From: Nitrospirae bacterium CG1_02_44_142
Lineage (GTDB): Bacteria > Nitrospirota > Thermodesulfovibrionia > Thermodesulfovibrionales > UBA1546
Length of the DNA: 23,285 bases
Assembly: GCA_001871685.1 (NCBI GenBank)
Contig: MNVK01000034.1
Location: 1-23,285 of the forward strand
Reading direction: 5' to 3'
The notes beneath the pieces are model-generated. The model did not search any database and was not told the DNA's origin. It saw only the letters and a program-made list of their open reading frames with translations. Shown in pieces: positions 14,733 to 21,825 of this stretch. The translations under genes were made by a program, and so were the position numbers. Within the stretch, counting starts at the first letter, position 1, and each line of letters begins with the position of its first letter.

Positions 14733-16319
14733 TTTAAGTTTCTCCTTTATCGCTTTCTCCGCCATCTCCATGTCGCTGAATTTATGTCTTGCGCCTTTTA
14801 TCTCCTGATAATCCTCATGGCCCTTTCCCGCAATCAGCAGTATATCGCCTTCTTCCGCAGTTTCCACCGCCTTTTGAATAGCCTTCTCTCTGTCCGGCTC
14901 AATTATATAATTCATTCTTAATGCGCCTTTTTCTATCTCCTTTATTATCTCCATCGGTTCTTCGCTGCGTGGATTATCAGAGGTTATCACAACGTAATCG
15001 CTCAGTTTAGTTGCGAGCGCAGCCATTCGCGGCCTCTTTCCCCTGTCCCTGTCGCCGCCGCATCCAAAGACAGTAATAACGCGTGATGCGTGATGCGTGA
15101 TGCGTGATGCGTTATGCTGCTCTGCTGCTCTCCGCCCGAGGCGGATGCTCTGCTGCTCTTTAATAATTTCCTTAGCCGTTAGTATCAGCCTTTCAAGCGC
15201 ATCCTCTGTGTGCGCATAGTCAACTATGCAGAGAAAATTCTGTCCGAGGGAAACCTTTTGAAATCTTCCCTTTACAGAACCCATATTCTTTATTCCGCTT
15301 ATTATCGCATCCCACGGCACATTCAGGCTCACGGCAGCGCCTACGGCAGAGAGTATGTTGTAAACATTGTAAATTCCTATAAGCGGAGACTGAATATTGT
15401 ATGTCCTGCCGTTGAAATTAATATCAAACATAAGTCCGTCAAATGAATTCCTAATATTTACTGCAGCAATATCCGCGCCTGTTTCAATGCCGTATGTAAT
15501 CAAATTTCCGACTTTTGAATTCCTAAGTTCGGATATCAATCTCCTTCCGTAAATATCGTCAAAATTAATTACAGACGTCCCGCCTTTCAAAAGAAGTTCT
15601 TTAAACAGCCTTTCCTTTGCCCTGAAATAGTCTTCCATCGTTATATGAAAATCCAGATGGTCTCTTGTAAGATTTGTGAAAATCGCAGCGCTGAATCCCG
15701 TATAGTCCACCCGCTTCTGCGCAAGAGCATGGGATGATACTTCTGTCACAACATGGCTGCATCCCGCTGAAACCATCTCGTTCAATACAGACTGAAACTC
15801 AAGCGCCTCAGGCGTGGTATGAGGGGCGTCATAACGCCTGTCTTTCACGAGATAATTTATAGTGCCTATCAGTCCGACGCCCTTTCCCCATGCCTCAAGG
15901 ATTGACTTTATAAGATACGTTGCCGTTGTCTTTCCGTTAGTTCCGGTTACTCCAATGACAGTCAGCTTATCGGACGGCCTCTCGTAAAAATTATTGGAAA
16001 GATACGCAAGAGCCTTCCTGCTGTCAGTGACAGAGATAAAAACCACCCCCCCTTCAATCCCCCCCTTACTAAGGGGGGGCAGTGGGGGGTATTGACTGTT
16101 TACTGCTTTTTCATGCACCACTGCAACTGCGCCTTTCTTAACCGCATCACTGATAAAATCATGTCCGTCACACTTTTCGCCCTTTGCGGCAACAAAGACA
16201 TCGCCCTGCTTGACCTTTCTTGAGTCATAGGCAATGCCCGTTACCTCAACATCATCCGCCTCTGGCGGACTGGTTATTTCATTTATCTCCATATCTTTTA
16301 TAAGCATCTTCAAATTCAT
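14694..16319 (-). CDS. murE: UDP-MurNAc-L-alanyl-D-glutamate--2,6-diaminopimelate ligase MurE, with repeat-encoded insertions
   Basis: Adds the third stem-peptide residue. DNPRSEEP (448-455) carries the DNPR motif that marks meso-diaminopimelate specificity. P-loop GTNGKTT is at 126-132, TTPEALEFQ near 168-176, and DHLDFHITMEDYFRAK with carbamylation-candidate Lys235. At 541 aa it is roughly 40-50 longer than usual. The excess is repeat-encoded: YPPLPPLSKGGIEGG at 77-91, and a 25-residue stretch (about 389-413) before VITVFGCGGDRD that mixes a palindrome and a GATGCGT heptamer array. ATG 16319 is used, with GGGATAG immediately upstream; Met5 and Met10 are possible alternatives. Confidence 0.96.
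   Translation of the reverse strand: MNLKMLIKDMEINEITSPPEADDVEVTGIAYDSRKVKQGDVFVAAKGEKCDGHDFISDAVKKGAVAVVHEKAVNSQYPPLPPLSKGGIEGGVVFISVTDSRKALAYLSNNFYERPSDKLTVIGVTGTNGKTTATYLIKSILEAWGKGVGLIGTINYLVKDRRYDAPHTTPEALEFQSVLNEMVSAGCSHVVTEVSSHALAQKRVDYTGFSAAIFTNLTRDHLDFHITMEDYFRAKERLFKELLLKGGTSVINFDDIYGRRLISELRNSKVGNLITYGIETGADIAAVNIRNSFDGLMFDINFNGRTYNIQSPLIGIYNVYNILSAVGAAVSLNVPWDAIISGIKNMGSVKGRFQKVSLGQNFLCIVDYAHTEDALERLILTAKEIIKEQQSIRLGRRAAEQHNASRITHHASRVITVFGCGGDRDRGKRPRMAALATKLSDYVVITSDNPRSEEPMEIIKEIEKGALRMNYIIEPDREKAIQKAVETAEEGDILLIAGKGHEDYQEIKGARHKFSDMEMAEKAIKEKLKEDTRYRMQDKKS
15081..15145. repeat. GATGCGT heptamer array plus palindrome inside murE
   Basis: GATGCGT repeats four times with partial flanking units (15081-15113). 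CTGCTCTG repeats and the palindrome TCCGCCCGAGGCGGA (15131-15145) follow. The composite is translated without stops as an added segment including HNASRITHHASR, just before the conserved VFGCGGDRD. Confidence 0.85.
16042..16093. repeat. Double-stem palindrome, copy inside murE
   Basis: Degenerate copy of the CCCCCC-NNN-CCCCCC-TTANTAA-GGGGGG-NNN-GGGGGG element, slightly longer than the murD copies. It is translated as YPPLPPLSKGGIEGG before the strand VVFISVTDSR in the N-terminal domain of MurE. Confidence 0.85.
16255..16269. repeat. TCCGCC/GGCGGA palindrome near the murE 5' end
   Basis: TCCGCCTCTGGCGGA encodes PPEAD at residues 18-22 of MurE. It is the same 15-base family as 3947-3961 and 15131-15145. 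Confidence 0.65.
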
Positions 16320-16331
16320 CTATCCCGACTT

Positions 16332-18032
16332 TTATCTCCTCTCAACAACAAGTATGTTTTTCCCCTCTGTATCTTCCCTCGGCACATTGAGATACGAAAG
16401 CGCTTGTTTTGCAATCTCTTTAAAAACAGGAGCGGCAATAACCCCTCCGTAAATCTGCCCCTTCGGCTCATAAATAACAACAATCATTGCTATCATGGGA
16501 TTGTCCGCCGGAACGAAGCCCACAAAGGAACCCACATATTTTTCCTTTGAATATCTCTTGGTCCTGGGGTCTATAATCTGCGCTGTCCCTGTTTTACCTG
16601 CAACGTGATTGCCCTCAACAGAGGCGCTTTTACCTGTCCCGCCTTCCTCTGCAACTGTCTTTAATATATCCTTGAATATACCTGCTGTCTTTTTTGAGAT
16701 AGCCCTCTTGTTTCCCTTTGAGTTAAATGAATACACAGGAACGCCGTCCGGAGACCTTATTTCCGACACTACATGAGGTGTAACAAGAACGCCTCCGTTT
16801 GCTATCGCTGAGTAAGCCCTCAGAATCTGAAGCGGCGTAACCGCAACCTCCTGCCCTATTGATATTGCGCCTATGGAGCCTGCCGACCACTTTCCGGGCG
16901 GTCTTATCCAGCCTGATACCTCGCCGGGCAGGTCTATGCCTGTTTTTTCTCCAAAGCCGAAGCGTTTTGCATACTTATATACCCTCTCCCTGCCAAGCTG
17001 CATACCTATCATGGTGCTGCCGACATTTGAAGACTTCTGTATCACCTCTTTGAACGTAAGCACGCCCTGTTTATGCGCATCATGGATAACAGAGATGCCG
17101 ACAGATACAGCACCCTTACTGCAGTCAAATTTTGTGTCGAGGTTCACAATCCCCTCTTCAATAGCTGCCGAGCCGATAATTATCTTGAAGGTAGAACCCG
17201 GCTCATAAATGTCTGTTATGGCCCTGTTTCTTTTTTCAAAGTCCTTTGCATATTCTGCGTAATTCGGGTCATAGGCAGGCCTGTTTGCAAAGGCCAATAT
17301 CTCGCCTGTAAATGGCTCCATCATTATTATGGTTGCGGCAGACGCCCGCCACTGCGCCATTGCGTTATCAAGCTCTTTCTCGACTATATACTGAAGCCCC
17401 TCATCTATAGTCAGAAACACATTGCTGCCTTTTGACTCTATATCTATGCCTGAAGAAAGCGTCCTGCCTCTCGCATCCCTCATAACCAGGATTTTTCCTC
17501 CGGGCGTCTTTAAAAATTTATTGTATTTCAGTTCAAGGCCTTCAAGCGCCTGATTGTCAATGCCGACAGCTCCGATAACGTGAGAGGCAAGCCTGCCTTT
17601 CGGATAAAATCTCTTTGCATCCGGCACAAAACCAAGCCCCTTTATGTCCATCTTTTTTATCTTTTCAGCTGTCTCGGCATTAAGCTTTCTTTCCACCCAG
17701 ACAAATCTGCCCTTGGAAGAAAATTTTGCGAGCATTGCCTCGGGCTTTTTCCCTATAACCTGTGAAATGTCATGAGCCGCAGTCTGCGGAGAGGTCATTG
17801 CCGCAGGGTCGCAAAACAAAGATTCCACCTCAAGATTCACGCCGAGTTCCCTTCCCTTTCTGTCAAATATAAATCCGCGCCTTACCTGTATATCTTCCTG
17901 CTTGAGCTGTTGTATCCTGGCCCTCTCGGAAAACCTGTCGTGGTTAAGCACCATCAAATCCACAAGACGCAAAAATACTGCAGCAAAACCAAAGATTATT
18001 GCGGTATTAAGAATTATCGCTCTCTTTCTCAT
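16332..18032 (-). CDS. ftsI: Septal transpeptidase FtsI / PBP3 (class B penicillin-binding protein)
   Basis: Crosslinks septal peptidoglycan in the periplasm as the partner of FtsW. The 566 residues begin with a short basic tail and one membrane anchor (about 6-28), followed by the pedestal domain with RRGFIFDRKGRELG (51-64). The transpeptidase domain has the active-site STFK at 280-283 in YEPGSTFK, SSN at 334-336 and KTGT at 480-483. The protein ends shortly after the catalytic domain with no PASTA repeats, which favours FtsI over the sporulation or Gram-positive types. ATG 18032 has GGGG about eight bases upstream, in sequence at the edge of the palindromic element that fills the spacer. 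It ends 12 bases before murE. Confidence 0.96.
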   Translation of the reverse strand: MRKRAIILNTAIIFGFAAVFLRLVDLMVLNHDRFSERARIQQLKQEDIQVRRGFIFDRKGRELGVNLEVESLFCDPAAMTSPQTAAHDISQVIGKKPEAMLAKFSSKGRFVWVERKLNAETAEKIKKMDIKGLGFVPDAKRFYPKGRLASHVIGAVGIDNQALEGLELKYNKFLKTPGGKILVMRDARGRTLSSGIDIESKGSNVFLTIDEGLQYIVEKELDNAMAQWRASAATIIMMEPFTGEILAFANRPAYDPNYAEYAKDFEKRNRAITDIYEPGSTFKIIIGSAAIEEGIVNLDTKFDCSKGAVSVGISVIHDAHKQGVLTFKEVIQKSSNVGSTMIGMQLGRERVYKYAKRFGFGEKTGIDLPGEVSGWIRPPGKWSAGSIGAISIGQEVAVTPLQILRAYSAIANGGVLVTPHVVSEIRSPDGVPVYSFNSKGNKRAISKKTAGIFKDILKTVAEEGGTGKSASVEGNHVAGKTGTAQIIDPRTKRYSKEKYVGSFVGFVPADNPMIAMIVVIYEPKGQIYGGVIAAPVFKEIAKQALSYLNVPREDTEGKNILVVERR

Positions 18033-18040
18033 TCATACCC

Positions 18041-18087
18041 CAAATCCCCCCATCCCCCCTTTGCTAAAGGGGGGTGAGGGGGGATTA
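18041..18087. repeat. Double-stem palindrome in the ftsL-ftsI spacer
   Basis: The only non-coding copy in the window: CCCCCC-ATC-CCCCCC-TTTGCTAAA-GGGGGG-TGA-GGGGGG. It fills half of the 92-base gap before ftsI and would form a very stable hairpin in the transcript, ending about 9 bases from the ftsI start. The rest of the gap holds no recognisable feature. Confidence 0.9.
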
Positions 18088-18124
18088 TCTCTAACTTTTT
18101 AATCTCCATTCTTTTGCTTACAGG

Positions 18125-18478
18125 CTAAGGCCCTGACAACTGCCTTCCCTCTAAAGACGCCTTGAACGGGGTGTTCTTCCCATCCTTCTTCACATAGACT
18201 ACTTTTATCCTGTCAGGGAAAACCAAAGCCCCGAGCCGCTCGGGGCTGCCCTTGCTTTTAACGCTCTGTATTGACAGAAGGCCTGCCTTCTCTGCCATCA
18301 GAGTCTTTCTGTCTCTGAGGAGTTCCATCCTTTTATGGTCCAGCGCGGCAATACTGTATTCTGCGGTCCTTACGCTGGACCTCAGCCATACAATTGAGAA
18401 GACGCCGAACAAAATAAGCGCTGCGGACAGAGGGACCAGGAAGAAAGAAAAAATACCGCTTCGGTTCACATGGGTCAT
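18125..18478 (-). CDS. ftsL: FtsL-like divisome protein
   Basis: Small bitopic protein of 117 residues located between rsmH and ftsI, the standard ftsL position. A short N-terminus is followed by a single membrane segment (about 9-32, FSFFLVPLSAALILFG and on) and then a charged helical region about 34-70 (DHKRMELLRDRKTLMAEKAG) fitting the periplasmic coiled coil that binds FtsQ and activates FtsW-FtsI. FtsL sequences are poorly conserved, so the assignment rests on topology, size and position. Residues near 77-83 (GSPERLG) are encoded by a CCCCGAGC/GCTCGGGG palindrome. ATG 18478 overlaps the rsmH stop as ATGA. Confidence 0.8.
   Translation of the reverse strand: MTHVNRSGIFSFFLVPLSAALILFGVFSIVWLRSSVRTAEYSIAALDHKRMELLRDRKTLMAEKAGLLSIQSVKSKGSPERLGALVFPDRIKVVYVKKDGKNTPFKASLEGRQLSGP
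18228..18246. repeat. GCCCCGAG/CTCGGGGC palindrome inside the ftsL-like gene
   Basis: GCCCCGAGCCGCTCGGGGC resembles the TCCCGA/TCGGGA units in ftsA and murD and encodes GSPERLGA. Confidence 0.6.
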
Positions 18479-19347
18479 ATTTTTTCCGCTCCTCTTAATT
18501 TAGCGCTCCTCGCAGACGGATTTAATCTAACCTCCTCGTCTGAAGGGGCCATGGGTTTCTTGGTTAACATCCTTAATCCGCCCTGCTTATGTTCATCCCG
18601 TATAAAGTTCTTTACTATCCTGTCCTCAAGCGAATGATATGAGATAACACACAGCCTGCCTCCGCTCTTAAGAAGGCCTGCCGCCTCATTAAGCCCTTTT
18701 CTGAGTTCATTAAGCTCATCGTTCACAGCAATCCTCAACGCCTGAAATGTCTTTGTTGCAGGATGGCGCTTCCCTCTTTTCCTATAAACCCTGTAAACAA
18801 TATCCGACAGTTCAGCGCAGGTATCTATTTTCTTTTTGGCCCTGTAATCAATGACTGCCCTGGCTATTTTCCGTGAGAGTTTCTCTTCTCCATACTCCCA
18901 CAAAATCCGGCTTATCTCTTTTTCAGGATATTTATTGATAATGTCCGCCGCCGTCATTTCCTGTTCCCTGTCCATCCTCATATCCAAAGGCCCTTCTGAA
19001 AAAAAGCTAAAACCTCTTTCAGCGGTCTTGAGATGAAACATGGATGTGCCGAGGTCCAATAAAATTCCGTCCGCTTCTGAAATGCCTGCTTCGGCAGTCA
19101 GCCTGCCGATATCGGAAAATTTCCCCTTCTCCAATGTAAGCCTGTTATCGGGAATTCTTTTCAGCGCCATATCCAGAGCCTCTTCATCCCTGTCAATGCC
19201 AAGAAGCCTTCCACTGCCGATATGCCTGAGTATTTCTTCTGCGTGACCGCCAAGCCCGACTGTTGCATCAACATATACTCCCCCCAACACTGGTTTCAGC
19301 AACATAATCACCTCCCTTAACATCACCGGAAGATGAATAACCTTCAC
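18475..19347 (-). CDS. rsmH: 16S rRNA (cytosine(1402)-N4)-methyltransferase RsmH (MraW)
   Basis: SAM-dependent methyltransferase acting on C1402 of 16S rRNA, conserved as the second dcw gene although its substrate is ribosomal. Motifs: HLPVML (5-10), SAM-binding DATVGLGGHAEEIL (27-40), LLDLGTSMFHL (96-106), RHPATKTFQALRI (197-209), SYHSLEDRIVK and the C-terminal NPSARSAKLR. Length is 290 aa. The start is GTG 19347, with GAGGCG seven bases upstream overlapping the mraZ stop region. A 12-base gap separates it from mraZ and an ATGA overlap joins it to the ftsL-like gene. Confidence 0.96.
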   Translation of the reverse strand: MKVIHLPVMLREVIMLLKPVLGGVYVDATVGLGGHAEEILRHIGSGRLLGIDRDEEALDMALKRIPDNRLTLEKGKFSDIGRLTAEAGISEADGILLDLGTSMFHLKTAERGFSFFSEGPLDMRMDREQEMTAADIINKYPEKEISRILWEYGEEKLSRKIARAVIDYRAKKKIDTCAELSDIVYRVYRKRGKRHPATKTFQALRIAVNDELNELRKGLNEAAGLLKSGGRLCVISYHSLEDRIVKNFIRDEHKQGGLRMLTKKPMAPSDEEVRLNPSARSAKLRGAEKI

Positions 19348-19359
19348 AGTTCAACGCCT

Positions 19360-19812
19360 CTAAAGACCGTAACTTACAAGTTTTTCTTCAACAGCCTTTT
19401 TGTCTATCTTCGTCGGGTCCACCATCACATCCCACTCTTTTCTGTCCCAGAGTTCTATCTTATCTATCTGCCCGACAATAACTATCTCGCCGTTTATGCC
19501 TGAATCCTCTCTGTGAGCAGCAGGAATAAGCGCCCTCCCCTGTTTATCCAGTTCAATCTCAACAGCGGATGCGATAACCTTCCTCATAAAAAATTTTACT
19601 GCCTCATCCATCTTTGGCATGGCCCTCACCCTTTCTTCAAGCCTGTTCCATTCCTCTTGCGGGTATAAATGAAGACACTTGTCAAATGCGGCATTAACGA
19701 TGTAAAGTTTCGGACTGTAATTAGCGGAAATAATTTCCCTGAAAGGCGCAGGGACAATGATTCTGCCCTTTGGGTCTACTGTATAATAATATTTTCCTGA
19801 AAAAGAAGGCAT
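19360..19812 (-). CDS. mraZ: Transcriptional regulator MraZ
   Basis: DNA-binding protein of the AbrB/SpoVT-like swapped-hairpin fold that controls the dcw operon from its first gene. Two copies of the DxxxR signature are visible: DPKGRIIVPAPFR (residues 13-25) and DKQGRALIPAAHRE in the second half. ATG 19812 is chosen because GGTGGAGGGAAG lies directly upstream and gives 150 residues, the family norm; the frame extends to a GTG at 19833 that has no ribosome-binding site. Three GTGG boxes between this start and the -10 element suggest autoregulation. Confidence 0.95.
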   Translation of the reverse strand: MPSFSGKYYYTVDPKGRIIVPAPFREIISANYSPKLYIVNAAFDKCLHLYPQEEWNRLEERVRAMPKMDEAVKFFMRKVIASAVEIELDKQGRALIPAAHREDSGINGEIVIVGQIDKIELWDRKEWDVMVDPTKIDKKAVEEKLVSYGL

Positions 19813-19819
19813 CTTCCCT

Positions 19820-19843
19820 CCACCTTCTACCACTTTTTACCAC
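19820..19843 (-). promoter_or_regulatory. MraZ operator: three GTGG boxes with 10-base period
   Basis: On the minus strand GTGG occurs at 19843-19840, 19833-19830 and 19823-19820, exactly 10 bases apart, within AGTGGTAAAA, AGTGGTAGAA and GGTGGAGGGA. MraZ is known to bind arrays of TGG-containing direct repeats at one-helical-turn spacing upstream of its own gene. The boxes cover the predicted start of transcription, so repression is the likely outcome. The third box overlaps the Shine-Dalgarno region. Confidence 0.8.
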
Positions 19844-19844
19844 T

Positions 19845-19873
19845 AATATAGGGGTTAAGGGGGGGCTTGTCAA
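19845..19873 (-). promoter_or_regulatory. Main dcw promoter (TTGACA-17-TATATT)
   Basis: A perfect -35 TTGACA (19873-19868) and a 5 of 6 -10 TATATT (19850-19845) are separated by exactly 17 bases on the minus strand. Predicted transcription start is near 19838, giving a leader of about 26 bases to the mraZ ATG. It is the only strong promoter match I see for the whole cluster. The remaining 112 bases up to hicA hold no clear terminator or gene. Confidence 0.85.
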
Positions 19874-19985
19874 GAAAAAAATGAATAAAATTAAGGGGTG
19901 TCTATATTTTGTGCCTGTGGATAGCAGCTACCACTATATAGTGTTGTGAGAGGGTTATTGCTAAATGAAGGCAGAGAGAGGGGGA

Positions 19986-20216
19986 TTAACATTCAGCCAA
20001 AAGTCTGAAGAACCTTTCACGAGTCATGTCGGCAGACCTCATCAGCCCCTTGATAATATCTAAACCAACTGAATCATACGTTGGAATAATGAGAGGCCTG
20101 TTGCATCCGCTTTTAAAGTAAGCCCTGTGTGAGCTTTCCACTCTGTGAAGTAAATATCCATCCTTAATAAAAATGCAGTGGAGTTTTTTCCAGTGAAGCG
20201 GCGTCAGGCGTGGCAT
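19986..20216 (-). CDS. hicA: HicA-family toxin
   Basis: A 76-residue protein of the HicA mRNA-interferase family (double-stranded RNA-binding-like fold), which cleaves mRNA when free of HicB. The segment HRVESSHRAYFKSG (24-37) holds the conserved catalytic His30, with SSH in place of the usual GSH. It is followed by IIPTYD and a C-terminal helix pair (GLDIIKGLMRSADMTRERFF) typical of the family. It overlaps the upstream hicB by 13 bases and has a weak Shine-Dalgarno, which fits coupled translation. The gene order antitoxin-toxin (hicBA) is one of the two known orders. Confidence 0.85.
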   Translation of the reverse strand: MPRLTPLHWKKLHCIFIKDGYLLHRVESSHRAYFKSGCNRPLIIPTYDSVGLDIIKGLMRSADMTRERFFRLLAEC

Positions 20217-20512
20217 AAAGCTTGCGACGGCACACTGAAAGGAATAGGGATGTTTACATAGCGATGGTCTTTGGGAATCTTATTAATTGCCTTTGAAAGC
20301 TTAAAGCCGCATCCTCTTAAAACCGCTTCAAGTGTGCCTTTTTCAATGCAGGTTATCAAAAACAGTTTCATAGCCTCTTCTATGTTCTTCCGCGCCTCAG
20401 CTTCTGTCTTGCCCTGACTCCAAACATCGAGAGGCGGACAGCATACGACAAAAATATCTGCTTTCTTTTTCATTGATACAGGAAGTTTTACTTCAAGATA
20501 TGCCTTTGCCAT
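20204..20512 (-). CDS. hicB: HicB-family antitoxin
   Basis: A 102-residue antitoxin partner of HicA. CCPPLDVWSQGKTEAEARKN (about 24-43) matches the HicB core in which a degenerate RNase H-like fold carries the sequence GxT-EEA. The following helix EEAMKLFLITC and a Pro-rich C-terminus follow the usual plan, but no clear helix-turn-helix DNA-binding domain is seen. ATG 20512 is preferred over the longer frame to 20530 because GGAGGAGGGGAGAAA precedes it. Toxin neutralisation is inferred from family and context. Confidence 0.85.
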   Translation of the reverse strand: MAKAYLEVKLPVSMKKKADIFVVCCPPLDVWSQGKTEAEARKNIEEAMKLFLITCIEKGTLEAVLRGCGFKLSKAINKIPKDHRYVNIPIPFSVPSQALCHA

Positions 20513-20538
20513 TTTCTCCCCTCCTCCCAAGCTTAATA

Positions 20539-20567
20539 ATAGTATACATCAAAACATATAATGTCAA
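20539..20567 (-). promoter_or_regulatory. Candidate hicBA promoter
   Basis: A perfect TTGACA at 20567-20562 is followed on the minus strand by TACTAT after 17 bases, or TATACT after 15. It lies about 27 bases upstream of the hicB ATG, and the leader contains the strong Shine-Dalgarno. The -10 choice is uncertain. Confidence 0.6.
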
Positions 20568-20613
20568 GCGGCGAGGACAGATGGAATTCTGGGGAATTCT
20601 GGGGACACCATAC

Positions 20614-21282
20614 TCAATTCTTCTCATCTCCCCTCTTCCTTCCTGGTTTTTGTATATGCAGAATCCGCTGCAAAGTTCTTTCAAGCTTTTTGACAAATCT
20701 TTCATCTCCCAAAGGTCTTCCGGTTCGTTCGTGTTTGCGCAGTTCTTCCATCTCTTTATCGTTGATTCCTGATAACAAGAATCCTTTCCAATCCTTAACC
20801 ATTTCAACTAAGGGCGCTACTTTGACAAGCTTATCATCTACGCCTGTTATGTGCGTTTGAGCGCTGCTCCATGGATATGCCCACGGTTGCTTCACAAGCT
20901 TGGCACGCACGGGGTTCAGCTCTACATATCTTACAGCTGCAAAAAGATAACTTTCATCCATTGGAAATGAGGCAAACCTCCCCTGCCATAAATGCCCCCG
21001 CCAACCTTCACGAAAGTTTACGTATCTCGTATATCTGCGATGGGCTTCTCCTATTGCGACCCGCAAACCTTCTTCCGATTCAGGCACCGCAATTATATGG
21101 ACATGGTTAGGCATGAGGCAATAGGCCCATATCTCTACTTTATGCTTTTTACACCACTCCGCCATAATGCCTATATATGTCTTGTAATCATCATCACAGA
21201 AAAAGGTCGGCTGTCTGCGGTTTCCGCGTTGTGTTATATGGTGCGGATAGTCCGGTGCTATGACTCTTGCAATTCTTGCCAT
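20614..21282 (-). CDS. REP-associated tyrosine transposase (Y1, TnpA_REP / IS200-like)
   Basis: A 222-residue single-strand DNA transposase. The HUH motif is HVH (60-62) in YCLMPNHVHII. The candidate nucleophile is Tyr84 or Tyr87 in AHRRYTRYVNFR, and RYVELNPVRA (118-127) is a hallmark of the RAYT subgroup. PHHITQRGNRRQ (13-24) opens the domain, and a C-terminal TGRPLGDERFVKKLER follows the core. The gene looks intact. Its last residues (RGDEKN) and stop codon are encoded by the left-end repeat, so copies of that end carry a piece of the gene. No Shine-Dalgarno is seen upstream of ATG 21282, consistent with low expression. Confidence 0.92.
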   Translation of the reverse strand: MARIARVIAPDYPHHITQRGNRRQPTFFCDDDYKTYIGIMAEWCKKHKVEIWAYCLMPNHVHIIAVPESEEGLRVAIGEAHRRYTRYVNFREGWRGHLWQGRFASFPMDESYLFAAVRYVELNPVRAKLVKQPWAYPWSSAQTHITGVDDKLVKVAPLVEMVKDWKGFLLSGINDKEMEELRKHERTGRPLGDERFVKKLERTLQRILHIQKPGRKRGDEKN

Positions 21283-21286
21283 GCAC

Positions 21287-21343
21287 TAATGATATGTCTT
21301 AGTAAATCCGAAGTCAATAAATAAGTATGGTGTCCCCAGAATT
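21287..21343. repeat. 57-base right-end repeat, inner copy
   Basis: It begins TAATGATATGTCTTAGTAAA and ends in the inverted terminal sequence. It matches 21359-21415 with only two substitutions. It forms the 5' flank of the transposase gene. Confidence 0.85.
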
Positions 21344-21358
21344 GGTGGTTCTCTCGGC

Positions 21359-21415
21359 TAATGATATGTCTTAGTAAATCCAAAGTCAAGAAATAAGTAT
21401 GGTGTCCCCAGAATT
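21359..21415. repeat. 57-base right-end repeat, outer copy
   Basis: Second copy of the 57-base end, without transposase. Its outer edge abuts the Rhs fragment and replaces that gene's continuation, supplying the codons SGDTILIS and a stop. Confidence 0.85.
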
Positions 21416-21751
21416 TGTTATCACTCCAAGATACGTCTCGGTTACTGACGTGACTTTATTCAACTGATTATAGGTGTATGCTATTTTTCTTCCTCCTGGA
21501 TATGTTATTGAAGAGAGATTTCCATTTAAGTCATAAGCATATTCAGTTCTATAATACAGATTGTTTATCTTCCTTGTCTCCATTGTCACCCTGCCCATTT
21601 TATCATAATCATACCATGTCGTGCCTGATGGGTCGAGAATTGCCGTGAGCCTTCCGATGCCGTTTTGTCTTTGAGGGTCATCGTAGTAGTAGTTAATATT
21701 TTGTGTTGTGTCAGGAAACTGGATTGTTATCAAACGGTTTAATATTCCTTC
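21386..21751 (-). pseudogene. Rhs/YD-repeat protein fragment
   Basis: About 110 residues of typical Rhs/YD repeats: FPDTTQNINYYYDD, GRLTAILDPSGTTWYDYDKM, GRVTMETR, YAYDLNGNLSSITYPGGRKI, AYTYNQLNKVTSVT. Rhs proteins are very large secreted shells, so this is a small piece. The open frame has no ATG and begins just after an in-frame TAA at 21752-21754. At its end the coding sequence runs into the outer transposon-end repeat, which supplies a stop. Both ends are therefore missing. The bases 21752-21825 behind the next gene show nothing recognisable. Confidence 0.8.
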
Positions 21752-21825
21752 TTATAATGCAAGAAACAAGACATGGCTCTCTTCCCTCTTCCGTCATGTT
21801 CTCTACAAAGGCGTCATGATGAGAT

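Larger units (their letters stand above)
20595..21343 (-). mobile_element. REP-associated Y1 transposase element with 20-base inverted ends
   Basis: The ends AATTCTGGGGACACCATACT (20595-20614) and its exact complement (21324-21343) bracket one transposase gene, giving a 749-base unit. The left end has a partial duplication (AATTCTGGGG at 20584-20593). The right end is repeated as a 57-base direct copy 72 bases further out (21359-21415). Related solo ends lie at 23036-23075 and 23083-23129. Confidence 0.8.

Noticed and set aside
20614..20860. Short plus-strand frames across the transposase 3' end
   Set aside because: They are antisense to a well-supported transposase and begin or end inside its terminal repeat.
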